Shown: positions 1-12,828 of the stretch, one piece after another
Layout: every line of letters begins with the position of its first letter
Numbering within the stretch: the stretch's first letter is position 1
DNA from: Monarcha castaneiventris obscurior
Taxonomy: Eukaryota > Chordata > Aves > Passeriformes > Monarchidae
Length of the DNA stretch: 64,000 nt
Direction: 5' to 3'
Assembly (NCBI GenBank): GCA_026261815.1
Contig: JAMPIT010000174.1
Span: 2,418,001 to 2,482,000, forward strand
Notes under the pieces: generated by a model
What the model was told of the DNA's origin: nothing
Seen by the model: only the letters and a program-made list of their open reading frames with translations
Databases searched by the model: none
Position numbers and translations under genes: made by a program

Positions 1-3000
1 CCAATCTGATCTTGGATCACTCATCACCCTCCTGACCTTAAATCTCAGAGTAATTCCAACTCCTACACCAGGTACCTATGACACATCATCCAAATATAGC
101 CCTTTGTTCCCACTCCTAGCACACCTTCAGATTTATATGCTCTCAGTTCATATCCGCAGTGCACTCTGTCACTGCCTGCCCCTAACACAGAGTACAGGAA
201 GAAACATTCTCTATTGTACTATTTACATCTTAATCTTACAATTTATACTTTTTTCCATCTGTTGTGCTCTGGGCATAAAGATCAAACCCAGAATACTTAA
301 TTTTTCACAAGAGAGTGCCTTTTGTGTTTTCCCTATAATTTCAGGCTAATAGCTATTCTGCAAAATTTACCAATTTAGTCTCTCTGTGCTATTTTAGGAT
401 TTGCATACATAAGTTTTATCTCTGTTAATGGTGCTGGGAAGGTTGTGCATAAATCCCCACACAGAGAGATGAAATAATGTGACTCATAAGCCTTACTTAG
501 TTCACACTGGAAAACATGTTATAGTTATTGCAATAATCTCTACAGCTCTGATTTGGTATATGAAACAGGTATTCCATATATTGCTGTATGACTTCATTTA
601 ATGATTACTCTAAAATCCAGAAAACCTTTGCTATCAAAAAACCCTATGATTTCAAGTGCTCCTTATACATTGTAATATATATTTTGACTGCTAATTAATA
701 GTCCATTTTTTCTGCATATATATAACTATTTTCTTTATATTATCTTCCATACACTCTAGATACTGTGCATGCCATTTTAGTTAATAAAATTAGACTCCTG
801 CAATTATTCTTTACAGAAGCCAGTGTTAGTATTAATAATTCCTTCAAATTGTCCTTCCAGACAATGTAATTTCTCGCAGTAAAATGTACAAAATGTTCTC
901 ACTGAACATTTCATTAACTACTTCCCTTAGTGCTCTTTGGAGTATGTTTACTATGGCATGCTGGTTTTAGTGAAATATTTTGAACATTGTTTTAAATTCT
1001 TCATATTTGGTGCTGATATATGGATTTTTCATCTTTTACTGAGTTGCAAATTTTTATGTATGCATTGAACCATAGGTATGCAGTACTCATTTGAATTTCT
1101 ACTATAATCTGCCCATTTCTTTTCTATGTGAGCAGATGAAAAATGTGGGTCAAGGGTAACTCTTAGCCAAATGGCAGTGAACAGTGAAAGCTGAACCTAT
1201 CTGATGTGGTAGATGTCTGTAATCACATGAGCTGAAATTGCTGTGGATCAGATGTCATTCTATTTGAATATTTGGAGAATCAGCAAAGTGAACTTGCTGC
1301 TAGCTGATAAAGATTTGTTAACTACAGTAGTTAATTTTTAACTCAGGAAGGAGGTCTAAAGGTATAGCAAGTTACTAAAAACGTGCTTTTTTAAAGTGAA
1401 ATGCTCTTCTGGTTTTCAGTAGCTGATGACAGCAAATCAATATCTTAGAGTATGTTCATATATTCATGGATTCAACAAACACACATTCTTGAACTTTAGT
1501 CTGCAGGCTATCTAACTTCACTAGGAACTATGGTTAATAAGGCTTAGAAAAACACTGCAGTCTGAAAACATTTTCTTTTCTGCAAAACAGAGGGGTGTTA
1601 CCCCTTGCCCTTCGTGAAGATAGTTGTTCAAATATTTAAGTTTCTGAATGGACTCTGAGAGCTTAACCAGTAGATGCCTCAAACCCAAATGTTCCTCTAT
1701 CCATGTTACACCATCCCAAATAGAGACTTCTGCAGGCACTCAGATGCAGAGGAAATTTTTAAGTTAGACTTTAGCAGAGATGTGAGATCCAAAGTGGAAA
1801 AAGGAGCAGAGGATCTTTGAGAAGCAAGGCAACAAAGAAGAAGTAGTCAGAAAAAGCACAGAGGATCTCTGTGAAGGAGAGAGAAACATCTGAATTCACT
1901 GCTAATGGAGACAAAGGCATCTCTCCGAGCTCAGCCTTGCCTGGTGCTGGAGGGCATGTGGCCACACTGCAGTGCCCACCAGGCACTGCTGCCCTGTTAG
2001 GGTGTCCCACTTGCCAGTCTTCTTCACCTCTGTGACAGCTCATCAGCAAGGTGGGACATCTGCCCAAGCAGGCCTCCCTGCATTTTTGTAATTGAGGCTT
2101 ATATCAGGGAAATGGATTCCGAAAGTCTGGGGTGCAGCGAGCTGTGGGGGATGGCGAGGGACGTCCAAGCTCTCACCCCACCGTGTGGGCACAAGCTGTC
2201 AGGCACCACTAGATGTTTGGCTCAGTTACTAAGTCCCAGCAATGCTAGAAGGTTTTCCAGGGTAGGCAGGACATAGGGAATTTACCAAAATTGTCACAGG
2301 ACAGGTGCACCAGTCCCACCAAGCAGCACAGTTTTGAGCAAGTTCAAGTGCTGTGTGGTACCCAGGAAGGGAAGCTGTGGAAAGCAGGAAAGAAGGACCT
2401 TAGATTAAGGTAGAGAAGAGCCAGCAGTTGTCCTGTGGATTGTCATCTAGGATATAAGTAGTGAAGGCATTTCTGTACTACGGCAGGATTTGATAAGATT
2501 GGATTTAGTCTGTGTCATCTGATTTGTATAGGTGGTGGAATTCTGCTACTCCTTTTGGCTTCAATATTTAGATCAGGTTTAATGTATTATATGGCAAGAC
2601 AAGCTGTGGATTGAAAACACAGAATTTGTAACAACCATTTTCCAGAACACTCCTTTGATGCAAATGCTTGTTTTGATACACCTACACAAGAAGAGTCATC
2701 TCCATAGAAACCTCATGAACCTTATGTCTTAAATAACTACTTTAAAGGACTTATCTTGAGAGTTATTGAGGACACTCAGCTCTCGCTGTCTCCTAAAATA
2801 GCAATAACTTTGGAAACTGCAGTGCTATTTTCCACTGTGTATTAACAAAAGTGTAGACATTCAACTCAGATTAATGTAAAGAGTTCAATATTTTAATAAA
2901 CTGAAAAGTAAATCCCTTTACATGTTCAAATCTTCTTTAACTTATTTTGTATATTTTTTCATCTGAGCACATTCAAATAATGCATATACAAACTTAAGTG

Positions 3001-3342
3001 ATTTTCCACTCAATTAATCATCAGATATTGTTTTCAGATAGTCAACTCTTTCTCTGTATTCAGTGGTGAGAATCAGGTACCTGCAGACAAATATTGTGCC
3101 TAGTTCAGATTCCTTCTCACAGACTGTGGAGGAAGCCTTAGTGGTTAATACAGAGGATACGCCTGACTTGAGGGTGGTGAAATTTAGGTGGGATTAATTC
3201 TGTTTCTTGTGCTGGTCAACTGCTAGAATGGTTGTGTCCCTGATGCTAGCTAAAACCAGCATGTTGCATCCTGCTAACTTTGTTCGATTCCTATAAAAAT
3301 CCAGTAAACAAAAGCTCCTTGTAAATTATATGAAAAAAAAAT

Positions 3343-3379
3343 TCAAATACCAGCAGTAATAATCAAATACCAGCAGTAA
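3343..3379. repeat. Two-copy 17-bp direct duplication
   Basis: The 17-bp string TCAAATACCAGCAGTAA occurs at 3343-3359 and again at 3363-3379, a period of 20 bp. It looks like a recent local replication-slippage duplication in otherwise unique DNA. Confidence 0.8.
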
Positions 3380-4278
3380 ATACATGTTGCAAGTAGAATT
3401 CTTTACAGATCTGTATTGTGAGACCTTTTCTTGGTTGTGAGAAAATTAAGCAACCTATTCAAATCCTTTGTGTATTTCTGTTTACTAGTTATGAATATAT
3501 AGTCCTTGAAAACATATGGAATTATGTTCTTCCTGACAGTGGTGTAATATTTGATGTGATACAAGGCTCAGCACTATGAGGTATCCAATGGTGAAGTTCT
3601 GAGTGCTTTCAGTTCCTGTTGTCTTCAGCAGAGTACAACTGAATATTGCTGGGTGATCTGTTCAGCATCCTCACCCAGGATGCACCTACGTGAGAAGAGA
3701 TGGGAAATTGTAGGATGATGTTTCCTTTTTTAGAGATTGTGAAGAACTGTCACGACTAAGCTTTTATTTCTCCAAAAGTCACTTCATGCTTTGGCCAGTA
3801 GCTTTATGAAATCTTATGTTACTCCCACTATGATACTAAATACTATTAGCTCAAAACATCTTGATTAAATGCCATGCTTTTCACAGTAAGTTAAAAAAGG
3901 ACACCATCCTTCTGATTGCCATTTGTAACTGTGTTAGCAGGTATCCTCAGTTAATACTGATATCAGGTGATTATCCTTGATCTCTTCAGCTACTCTGAGA
4001 GTTTCATCCTTCAAAGTGGAGATTTTCATTAGTCTGAGAGCAGAATGAGTCACGCTAAAGTCAAATCATACACTGCAAAGTGCCTGAACAGAAGGAAGGC
4101 TGAACAGAGAGGGTAGCATTAGCAACACTGGACAAGATGTATAGAAGAAAAATAACCTGGGCTGTATTTACTGCAATGGCTTCTCCCTGGTTCCTGGAGG
4201 CCTAGAGAAGTTCTAGAGCCCCGTGCCTTGTATAACCTGTACAGTAACCTCTTAAAGGAGCCTTGAATAGTCAGATCA

Positions 4279-4308
4279 GATCATAATGCTTTGGATCATA
4301 ATGCTTTG
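4279..4308. repeat. Two-copy 15-bp perfect tandem duplication
   Basis: GATCATAATGCTTTG is repeated head to tail at 4279-4293 and 4294-4308 without mismatch. It is a minimal tandem duplication with no flanking mobile element visible. Confidence 0.85.
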
Positions 4309-4471
4309 AGACTAGATTCAATGTCTATGAGGTGATGCTCTGTGCCATGTAGATTTACTTGCAAAGGCCAGTTTTTGTTTTAGTTTCAGATCTGTGGTCT
4401 ATATTCACAGCAATGTGCAAACATACCTGAAGGTTGGCAAAAAGTTCATGGCCCAAATGGTAGTATCAGAT

Positions 4472-4680
4472 AATCACTGAATACATTGTTTTGGGAAAGA
4501 CCTCTGGAGGCCATCTACTCCCAGTCCTGCTCAAAGCAAAGTTAATTTCAAAGCTTTAAACGGGTTGCTCAAAGTTATGTCCAGATTTCTTTTTGAAAGG
4601 AATCCCAAGCATGGGACAGCCTCACCAGGCAACATGTTCCAGTGCATGATGACTCTTATTGTCTGGTTTCCATTTCAAAG
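4472..4680 (-). mobile_element. CR1 LINE fragment, 3' region, reverse orientation
   Basis: The segment reads like the reverse complement of the CR1 3' end. It starts with AATCACTGAATA-like sequence, then shows the hallmark GACCTCTGGAGG followed by CATCTACTCCC, a decayed TGCTCAAAGCA, GGGTTGCTCAAAG, and the late landmark GGCAACATGTTCCAGTGC. The order matches a minus-strand CR1 copy. It is only about 0.2 kb long and diverged, so it is an old 5'-truncated insertion with no coding capacity left. The identification rests on remembered CR1 landmarks; an exact subfamily cannot be given. Confidence 0.85.
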
Positions 4681-4968
4681 TAAATAAAAGTGTAAAAATG
4701 AAGAAGAATAAGCTTCTTCAGTGGCCACCTCCATGAAACAAAAGCAAAACAAACCTTTTATTTTCAAACTAGCTTTATTTTCTGTTCCTGAAAACCCACA
4801 CAGCATAATCCTGAAGCAGCTCAAAAGGATAGTAATACTCTTTATCAAGGGACAATGAACAAGATTTGTAAATAGGTACAGAATTGAAGACTGTCTTGGA
4901 TTAACTTATCAGCAAGGATTTCCCTCAACCTTCGTCCTAAAGTCATTACTCAGGAATACTTCCCCCAG

Positions 4969-5096
4969 TGACAATGTCACTAAACAAGCATCAACCTCCC
5001 TGGAAGACAAATGGAGCAGTTGTGCCACACAACCACGAGGTCAGAAAAGAGAGCAATAAAACAGATGTCTACTCAGGATTAGAGGGCACTGGAGAA
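4969..5096 (+). CDS. Candidate internal exon, unknown protein
   Basis: This 128-nt segment is flanked by an acceptor-like AG at 4967-4968, preceded by the pyrimidine run TACTTCCCCC, and by a strong donor GTAAGTG at 5097-5103. One frame is open throughout: two bases complete an incoming codon and 42 codons follow, beginning T-MSLNKHQPPWKTNG and ending GLEGTGE. The incoming phase is 1 and the outgoing phase is 0. I do not recognise the peptide and see no domain in it. Splice-flanked open segments of this size also arise by chance, so this may be a pseudo-exon. No partner exon is firmly identified on this strand. The outgoing phase fits the equally tentative candidate at 55057-55138, which is weak support. 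Confidence 0.2.
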
Positions 5097-8000
5097 GTAA
5101 GTGTTGATGACAAGTATGGTTATCCATGTAATATCCAAGCAATTTTAGAACATATGATCATTTAATGCAGCCTTTATTTTAAATTATGTAATAAAATGTA
5201 CATTCAATTAGACAGAGATTTTTAAAATTAACTCGTGATTTGATTGCCTGGGGCTTTTCAAGGATCTCACTGACAGGCCCATTTCAAGAAGATACTGAGC
5301 ACTGGGTATTTGAAATTGCCCAGCCCTTTATAGTTGTTGAAAGCTATACATCCAAACCACTATTCACTTCAGTTATGGAGAGAATCTAGTTTGTAGGCAT
5401 AAGAATACCCACCAGTTTGACAAAAAATACTCTTACTGGGCAGTAATGCCCTCTATGAGGAGCTTCAGGCATCTTCTCCCACAAACAGCCACTCTTTTAA
5501 CCCAGAGGCTAGCAGCCTTCCATAATCCCCCACAAATCCAGTCAATAGGTAATGTAATATGTAACGAGAGACTAAGGTTAAAGGGAAAAGGCTGGCTCTG
5601 CTTCAGAAAAGTTTGATGATGCATTTTTTGCAGTCTACTGTCACAGAAGTGCACATACGCATTAAATTTTACCTTCCAATTCCACTAATCTTATGTCAAA
5701 ATGAATATGAGTAAGTTTTAATTACCAAGGCCAAAAAGGGAGTGTTTTCCTTAATTTTTTTGCCTAGCCACATCAGTGTTTTATATGTGACTTTAAACCA
5801 TGAAAGGACTTCTTTTGCATCATCCCAAAGAAAATGCAGGAAGATTATGGGATAGGCAGACACCATTTTGCTCAAACCATAGGTTTGTTCATGTAATACC
5901 ACAGTTTATTTTGTCTCTTCTACCTGCTGCTGTCTCTTCTCTTGCTAGAAGACAAGTTGTGACGTGTAGGCACCATGTCTTTCTCATATTTTTGTTTTCA
6001 GCCTACCACAGCAGGAGCCAGGGGCCTCTAGTTGCTGCATAAAATGGTATTGATAAACATTTGTTTGAATACCAAGAAATGTGACAGATGTAAAGACATT
6101 TTTAAATATTTTGCCCTGCAGTTAGAATATGTGTTTGTTCATCTCAGCAGAGCATGTTAGCTGAGGTTCAGTGACTCACTAAACTCTGGTCATGTGGGCT
6201 TTTTGTGAGCTTAGAGTATGGGCAGAGGTTGCTTGTGTCTGCCTGCAGTGCATGCATGGATGTACCCTGAGTCCTTTGTGGGTCTCAGTCTAAATTCTAG
6301 AGCTGCACAGATAATGGATCTTTGTCAGCACGGTTGCTGAGTCAAAAACTGTGTCTGTGTGTATGTTGTGGAGGGGGGAAGCTAGCAATGTGGAAGCATG
6401 CAAGCAATGTTGTTTCGCTCTACTCTAGTGCAGAATGTTTCATTTGAGGGGAACCCTCAAGGTCAAATGTCTTTCTGAGAGTTTTGAAGAGCCTTTCTAC
6501 TTTTGAATGGCTACAAGCTCTGACCAAATAGTACCAGCAAAAGTGTCCATAAGTATATATTGCAAACAAGACCAGCTACTGTCATTGCAAGAAGAATTTG
6601 TATGTCTGAGCCTCAGACCGGGCTAGAGAAGATGTGAAGTGCAGCTGGTACCGCAGGGGAAGCTCTGCTGCTCCACCAGCTGCATCCCATCAGCACTGCA
6701 TGTTGCTGCAGTGTCAGTGCAGCACTTTGGGATATCCCTCCTGTTCCCAGTGTAGAGAAGACCAAGAGCAGATTTACCTCAAGACCTTCAGAGTTTTCCA
6801 CTCTGTGATCCAATGAGGGATCCAAATTACGAAGTAGAGGAGACACTGCACAGCCCATCTTTTTCTCCTCATACACTGCTTTTACTCTGCCCTATCGATC
6901 TCAAAATGCACCTGCTTCTGAGTAAGCATAACGCCAGAATGCCAAATTTCTCAAAGCCACTCAAAAAGAATTTATTCTGCCTTATCTTATCAGGACAGAT
7001 TTAATGCTAAAGTCACCAATCAGGGCCCACTCCATCAGCTGGCTATCACAAGAGACGGGCATAAAAGCCAGAGCTTGTTCCCAGCTTCATGGAAAGGAGG
7101 TCTGGCATACTAAGCCTAAAGTACATACTGCATTCCTAGTCAGCCATTCTGACACACGTGCCATGCCTTAGAGACTGCCCATTACCTGTGCTGGGAGCTT
7201 TATTTCAGTTTATACATGATACAGAGTTGTTTTGAACTCATACAATAAATCTCAGTCTTAAAAACAATTGTTGTATGAGCAAAAACTGTATGCAGCTTAT
7301 TGAAATTGGTTTGTGGTTCAGGACAACTACTTGACACTTTCCTTGGCATCACTGACCTCTTTCCCTTTTTTATTGCTGACATCTATGTATAAAAGTAGCA
7401 AAAAACTGTTTCTGACATTTCCAAACTACTGTTCTTAACAGATTGCATCATACTTCCCACAGACAGTGTCAATTGTTTGGCCGGCCTGAGGCAGTCTCTA
7501 CCCAAGGCACCCAGGGTGCTGGAAAGCCAGTGAACTCAGCACCCAGCATGATTTGGCCCTGCTACAACAAGGTGACCTGGTGAACGAGCGACCTGGCTGC
7601 CAGCACAGCCCTTTGGAAACAGGTGGCAGCGTGATCATGTCATTTCCTTTCCACAAGCAGCCTGGCAGCTGCCTCTGTGCTGGACCAAGAACTTTGGTCT
7701 CTGGCCAGCACAGGTCTGTGAGTTCCTACTATAAAGATCAAATGCAGTCACCACAGCAAAATTTAAGAAACAAAAAAGCCAAACAAGCACCTCTGCCCCT
7801 CTCTCCCCCCCAAATGTACTAAGTGCATGTCTCAAAGTAAATGGGCAGCTGTGTGTTAAAGGTCAAATTCCAGATGTTGCAACTCAGTTTTGTTGCAATC
7901 CTGCATAGCAGCAAACAAACGCTCAGTAAGGAGAGAGGAAACAACTAAGAAACTGCCACATAAAATAGCTTGTTCCTTCAGAACTGAATGGAACAAAAAG

Positions 8001-9467
8001 TGTTATTACACAAAACATATCAGAAACCATAAAAAACTGAGATTTCTTCACAACTCTACACATAACTTGAATATTTTTGAATAGCATAGTTAAACCTCTT
8101 ATGGTAGCATTTATACAAAACAAGAATTCTACTCCTGCATGATCACATAGACACAATTCCATGATGTTGTTGTTGAGTTAATAAGATTCTCCAAAAGTTT
8201 ATACCCTAAGCTTTCATGGGCTTATCTTCTATAGTTTTCCCAAAATTACTAGGAAAAGTTTTCTCCTCAGATTAATTTTTTCAGCTAATATTTTTCAGCT
8301 ATTTCAAATCCAAGAAAGTAGAGAAAAATGCAAAAATGTCTGCTTATCTTCAAAAATTGCTTTAACCTTCTTACTGAAAGGCCATACCTCTAAGCAGAGT
8401 CCTAAGTATAATGTGATCACATTTGTTAGAACATACTTTTTCCTATCCAATAAACTGACAAGCCTAATCTAATCTGTATTGTGTAATTATAAAATCTCCA
8501 TTCAACAGAGCTCTGAAATATAAGAGCAGAATTCTCTGAAGATTTTGATTACAATGACCACTCTCAGTTCCCTCAAATGCCCCATGTTTCTATTTGTCAG
8601 CAAATGAGTGGGGCAAAGACCTTATGAAATTATGGTGATTGCTTAATGAAATAGAGAGCACCATTCACACTTGCCAAGGGATTGCAAGAGTGAGCTACAT
8701 TCTGGCATGTAGCTGTATCCTAATGTCTACTTTCTGAATGAGACATTTTTAATAATTTTGTTATTGTTAAGATGGTTTAGGTAAAATGTTTGTACTGAGC
8801 CTAAGTAAAGATCAATCAGAAGTGAGAGGGTTATATTTGCATTGCACTATGCTGCAATATGAGAAGATACTCCAGGTAGTGCCACACAAGCTGGGTCTCA
8901 AATTGGAAGCCATGTTGCTGTAGCAGCACAAAAGCTGTGCTGGCCATAAAATTATGCTGATGCAGTTTTTCTGAGATTCGCTCGTGTCAAGTCTCTACGT
9001 GGTGCTGACCAGACACAGCTAGACACTGCCAAAAATAGCATCAAAGCTGAAGTATGAGACTTGTATTAGCAGACAAAAGTAAACATCAGTGTGGGATACA
9101 GCTATGCCATGGCGTATCAAATGTAAGAAAACCTTCTTATGTGCTCAGGAATTATGTGTTCATATTTCCTAGGTTAAACCATGTAAAATTTGAAATTGGC
9201 CTTTGGGAGTAATAATACTGAACCTTTTGATGACATATAAAATAATAGTCTAGAATTTAATTTCTTTCAGAATGCTGAGTGCCTCCTAACATCAGTGAGA
9301 GTCCAGATTGCAGATATAGATCTCAAAATAATGTAGAAATTCAAAGACTTCCCAAAAGGTGCCCAAGAAAGCTGAATAACTTTCTTTAATGAGCTAGATT
9401 ATACGCTGCTGCTAGAACAAGAGCGGTCCAAGCCACATGACTACTGTCGTCTCAGTAGATGAACGGT
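5097..9467. other. Unique non-coding sequence
   Basis: No recognisable gene or classified repeat. Short overlapping open frames on both strands around 5.8-6.0, 6.6-7.0 and 7.5-8.1 kb have unremarkable composition and no motifs. The segment 7.45-7.70 kb is moderately GC-rich and is otherwise unexplained. Confidence 0.55.
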
Positions 9468-9508
9468 TGAATGAATGAATGAATGAATGAGTGAGTGAAT
9501 GAGTAAAT
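9468..9508. repeat. GAAT/GAGT tetranucleotide microsatellite
   Basis: A short run of TGAA units (TGAATGAATGAATGAA) decays into TGAG and TAAA variants by 9508. About ten units are present, the first five or six perfect. It is an ordinary interrupted microsatellite. Confidence 0.9.
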
Positions 9509-11890
9509 CATTACAAGATCTATTACAAGCAGAGTTAGTGTTATAACAAAGCCTGGGAACCATCTAAGATTTCTTATGTACCCGATTACCTTTAAAGTGA
9601 AAGAGCAGCTGTACAGTCAGTCTTTTACAGGAAGTTTTTCTCAAAAAGGCTTACTTTTATATATAAGATTACCTTGCAAAGCCAGATCACTGTTTTTATC
9701 AGCAGTGAGAGAGTATCTGTAAATAAATGGGAGGAAAAAACAAAATCTTGACCCTTAAAATAAATTTGAAATTATTTCATCAAAATAAGTTTTGACAACT
9801 AAGATATTTGAGGGTGTCAGCTTTGTAATTAAGTCTCTGTTAAAGTGGCGCAGGTGAATCAGACTTTATTTCTTGCTTTACCATACCAAAATTGTGTAAC
9901 TCAACCTTTCTGGATGGGTTTCTCCAGCTTTGTTCTCTCTGTGCCCTTGCCATGGGTTATACATTGCTCAAGTCTCTAAGAGCAATTATGGTCTTTGAGA
10001 CATTACCCGACTCTTGAAATTAACTGAAAATGGTCATACATTCATTAGTGTTGTAATCCCAGAAACTGAATTTCTTAAGCTAAGTACGCACGCCTGGCGA
10101 GCAAGTATTGAAACTGAAACAGACTAAAGATACATAAAGAGCCCTAATCCTCAATCTCTGCTTTCGACACTCAGAAGGTAGAGGTCTTCATGTTCCAGCC
10201 ATGGAGAAAGTTTACATTTCCCAAGACAAACTCTCACTGACTTCAGGAACAGTCCATACTACAGTGCTTATTCAGGTATCTGCTTTGAATTTTAGAATAA
10301 GAAACCACAACACAAAAGAAGAAGGCATTATTAATGTTTGCTTGTTTTTCCCAATAGCTCTGAAATTTTCAGATGACAGAGAAACTGTTATGTTGAGGGA
10401 ACTCAATGGTGTGAAGAGTTCCCAGATTTAGGCCCAATCTCTGAACAATGGCTGAAACATTTCATTTATGTGGAGGCACTCGTGCAAAGAAATATTTGTG
10501 CACATTTATGCTTATACAACGTTCTTCAGAATCACATAGATTGCAAGAGCTTTATCATTACGAAGGTCATATTATTTTTATGTTACCAGATATCTCAAAC
10601 AAAAGACTTAGAAATTTGCAAGAAATTCACCAGTTACATTGCCTGAATGAAATAAAAGGTATGGCATTCCCTATAAATGTTATAATTTGAAGTAACATCA
10701 GAGAAAAAATTACTCCTGGAGAGCAGTTATCTGCTTTGAATAGCAGAAATTGTGGCAAGTAGCAACAACTATCCTACTTGTGGAAATATTCAGTTCACTA
10801 TGCAACTATGGCTACTTGAATGAAGTGCTGCAGTGATTAGTAACTGTATGCTTCTAGAACATCATCAAGTTCATTTTGAAAAGAGACTTCTTAAAATCCT
10901 CAATTTTAAAATATAGGGGTTTTTTTCTATGAATGTAACCATTGCTAGCTCTCTTCTGCTTTGTGTTCATGAAATAAAAAAAAAAATACAAAAAGAATCA
11001 CTTTTCGTCGTTACTTTTTTTGTTCTGAAAACAAGGAAATCTTACAGTTCTGGAAAAGGTCAAGGGCCTCTTAAGTCTTCAACACCTAACACATCAAGTG
11101 ACACTCCCCTGATCATAAGATTAAATCAAGTCACAGGATGTGTGCCCTACGGATATTGGTTAAACTGTTCTGGAGCTAAGTGGATTAGACTGGCATCCTG
11201 CATTTTACTTGAAAGTGTACAATGCCAGAAAGGTCAACAATTTTTCAAGGAAGTTGTTAATTGAAATCAACCAAATGAGACAACTCTTCCTGGAGGAAAA
11301 CTTTGTCCAGCCTAGCTTTGCCTTCAGGATAATACACATCAGAACTGGCATTTAGGCATTTTTACCAGAATTTAGCTGTTGATCAGTTTGCACAGCAAAA
11401 GCAATGATTTATGCAGTTTAGCAATTCTCCCCTGATCTTCAGAAAATTACAGCATTTTTTCTATACATCTTCATTATTCTTATTTAGGAAAAAAATTCAG
11501 GATGACTTATGATTGCAAGATTTACTTATTGTAAGTTTGTAAATTTGCAAATATGCCAACTTCTGTCATGAATATCCAGCATATCCTCTGGGATGTTCAT
11601 ATCTTGGAAAATGGAGAAACAACTTAGTTTGACTGCAGTTTTGGTTACTTCAGCTTTTGGGGAAGGGGTAACACCTTCTATTAGACCAGTGGGTATAATG
11701 GAGAAAAATATATACAACTTTGTGTACACATTTTTTTAATCTATAGTCCTTATAAGAAAAAAGGGGGTTTTGGTCTTGTCCAGATCTTAACTGTGATTCT
11801 CTGTTCGCTAAGACTGCGCCTTGTAAATGTTACACCTTCAGAGGGAAACTGTAATTTAAAACCATGATAACACACTTCTACGCCTCTCTT
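9509..11890. other. Unique AT-rich non-coding sequence
   Basis: Nothing convincingly genic. A minus-strand segment at about 9675-9718 is bounded by an acceptor-like TTTATTTACAG and the donor AAG|GTAATC and is open in two frames. At 44 nt it is too short to separate from chance. Open frames at 10201-10690 and 10929-11264 on the plus strand show no motif and AT-driven composition. Confidence 0.5.
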
Positions 11891-11932
11891 TTCTCTTTCT
11901 TTTTTTTTTTTTTTTTTTTGGTGTGTGTGTGG
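11891..11932. repeat. Pyrimidine tract, 20-T run and short GT repeat
   Basis: A TTCTCTTTC lead-in is followed by 20 consecutive T (11900-11919) and then about five GT units to 11931. No LINE body was recognised on either side, so a retroposed poly(A) tail in reverse orientation is possible but unproven. Confidence 0.85.
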
Positions 11933-12526
11933 TTTCTAAAGCATGTTTTCTCTATTATAGCAACATCTGAGGTGTTTGTACCAAATGAACTGTAAGTGGC
12001 ATTTTTACATCAGGATTGATTTGGTGTGTGTTAGATGAATAATTTGGGATGTGTTTAATAGGATTCTGGCACTGCAGACCTATTGCTATTAAGAGGAGTT
12101 CAGGTATGCAGTTTAAATGAAGCCCTCAACTTTCTAAGTCTTGCATTTAATCACAACTAACATGTCAGATTCCCATTTCTTCATCAAGAATGCTGCACTT
12201 AGCTAGATAACAACAGAAACAGATGACAGTGAATTTCTATTAAAACACAATATTCCTTTTCCAACTTTTATTTTAAGTAGAGGAATCTAAGCCCTTAATA
12301 CATGGAATATGAATGTACCTCATGCAGTTCATCTCTCTTCCACTGCATGTGTTGAAAGTGAATGCAGGAGACAAAAGTTGCAGCACAATAATAGAGAAGA
12401 AATCAACTGCCAGACTTCCAAAAATGAACTATCCCCTAAATGAGAGTACTTTTCTCTTAGTCACAAGATCATCCCAGCACGAGTTAACTAAATGGAGTAG
12501 CAGTACAAGTAAGGGTCATTATAAGC

Positions 12527-12572
12527 AATAACTTACTTAAGTAAGTTATTAATATTACTTAAGTAAGTTATT
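12527..12572. repeat. Nested perfect palindrome with tandem second copy
   Basis: Positions 12527-12550 form a perfect 24-bp palindrome centred between 12538 and 12539 (half-site AATAACTTACTT). The 18-bp string TTACTTAAGTAAGTTATT is at 12533-12550 and again at 12555-12572, a 22-bp period. The second copy carries a shorter 12-bp palindrome at 12555-12566. The unit touches the start of the CR1 fragment that follows. Confidence 0.95.
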
Positions 12573-12828
12573 CTCCACCTGAATATGAGGAAGAACTTCC
12601 TTACTGTTCGAGTGACTGCACACTGGAACAGATTGCCCACGGAGGTTGTGGAGTCTAGCTCACTGGAGATATTCAAGAACAGTCTGAACACAGTCCTGTG
12701 CCATGTGCTTTTGGATGACCCTGCTTGAGCAGAGAGGTTGGACAAGACGACCCACTATGGTGGTCCCTTCCAACCTTACCCATTCTGTGATTCTGTGGCT
12801 GTTTCTTTAATTCTTTGATTCTGTGGAG
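12573..12828 (+). mobile_element. CR1 LINE fragment, 3' end with octamer tail
   Basis: Forward-orientation CR1 3' end. Landmarks in order are ATGAGGAAGAACTTCCTTAC, the CACACTGGAACAGATTGCCC box, GGAGGTTGTGGAGTC, GGAGATATTCAAGAAC, GAGAGGTTGGACAAGACGAC, GGTCCCTTCCAACC, then the tail CATTCTGTGATTCTGTGG with a second degenerate tail ATTCTTTGATTCTGTGG ending near 12825. It is 5' truncated, as most CR1 copies are, and non-coding. The upstream boundary coincides with the palindrome at 12527-12572. Confidence 0.95.

Larger units (their letters stand above)
1..4471. other. Unique AT-rich non-coding sequence
   Basis: No gene is recognisable in this stretch. All reading frames are short (under 100 codons) and lack family motifs or convincing splice sites. 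The segment from about 1.9 to 2.4 kb is locally more GC-rich, but I recognise neither a repeat nor an exon in it. Two small perfect tandem duplications (3343-3379 and 4279-4308) are listed separately. Confidence 0.6.
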
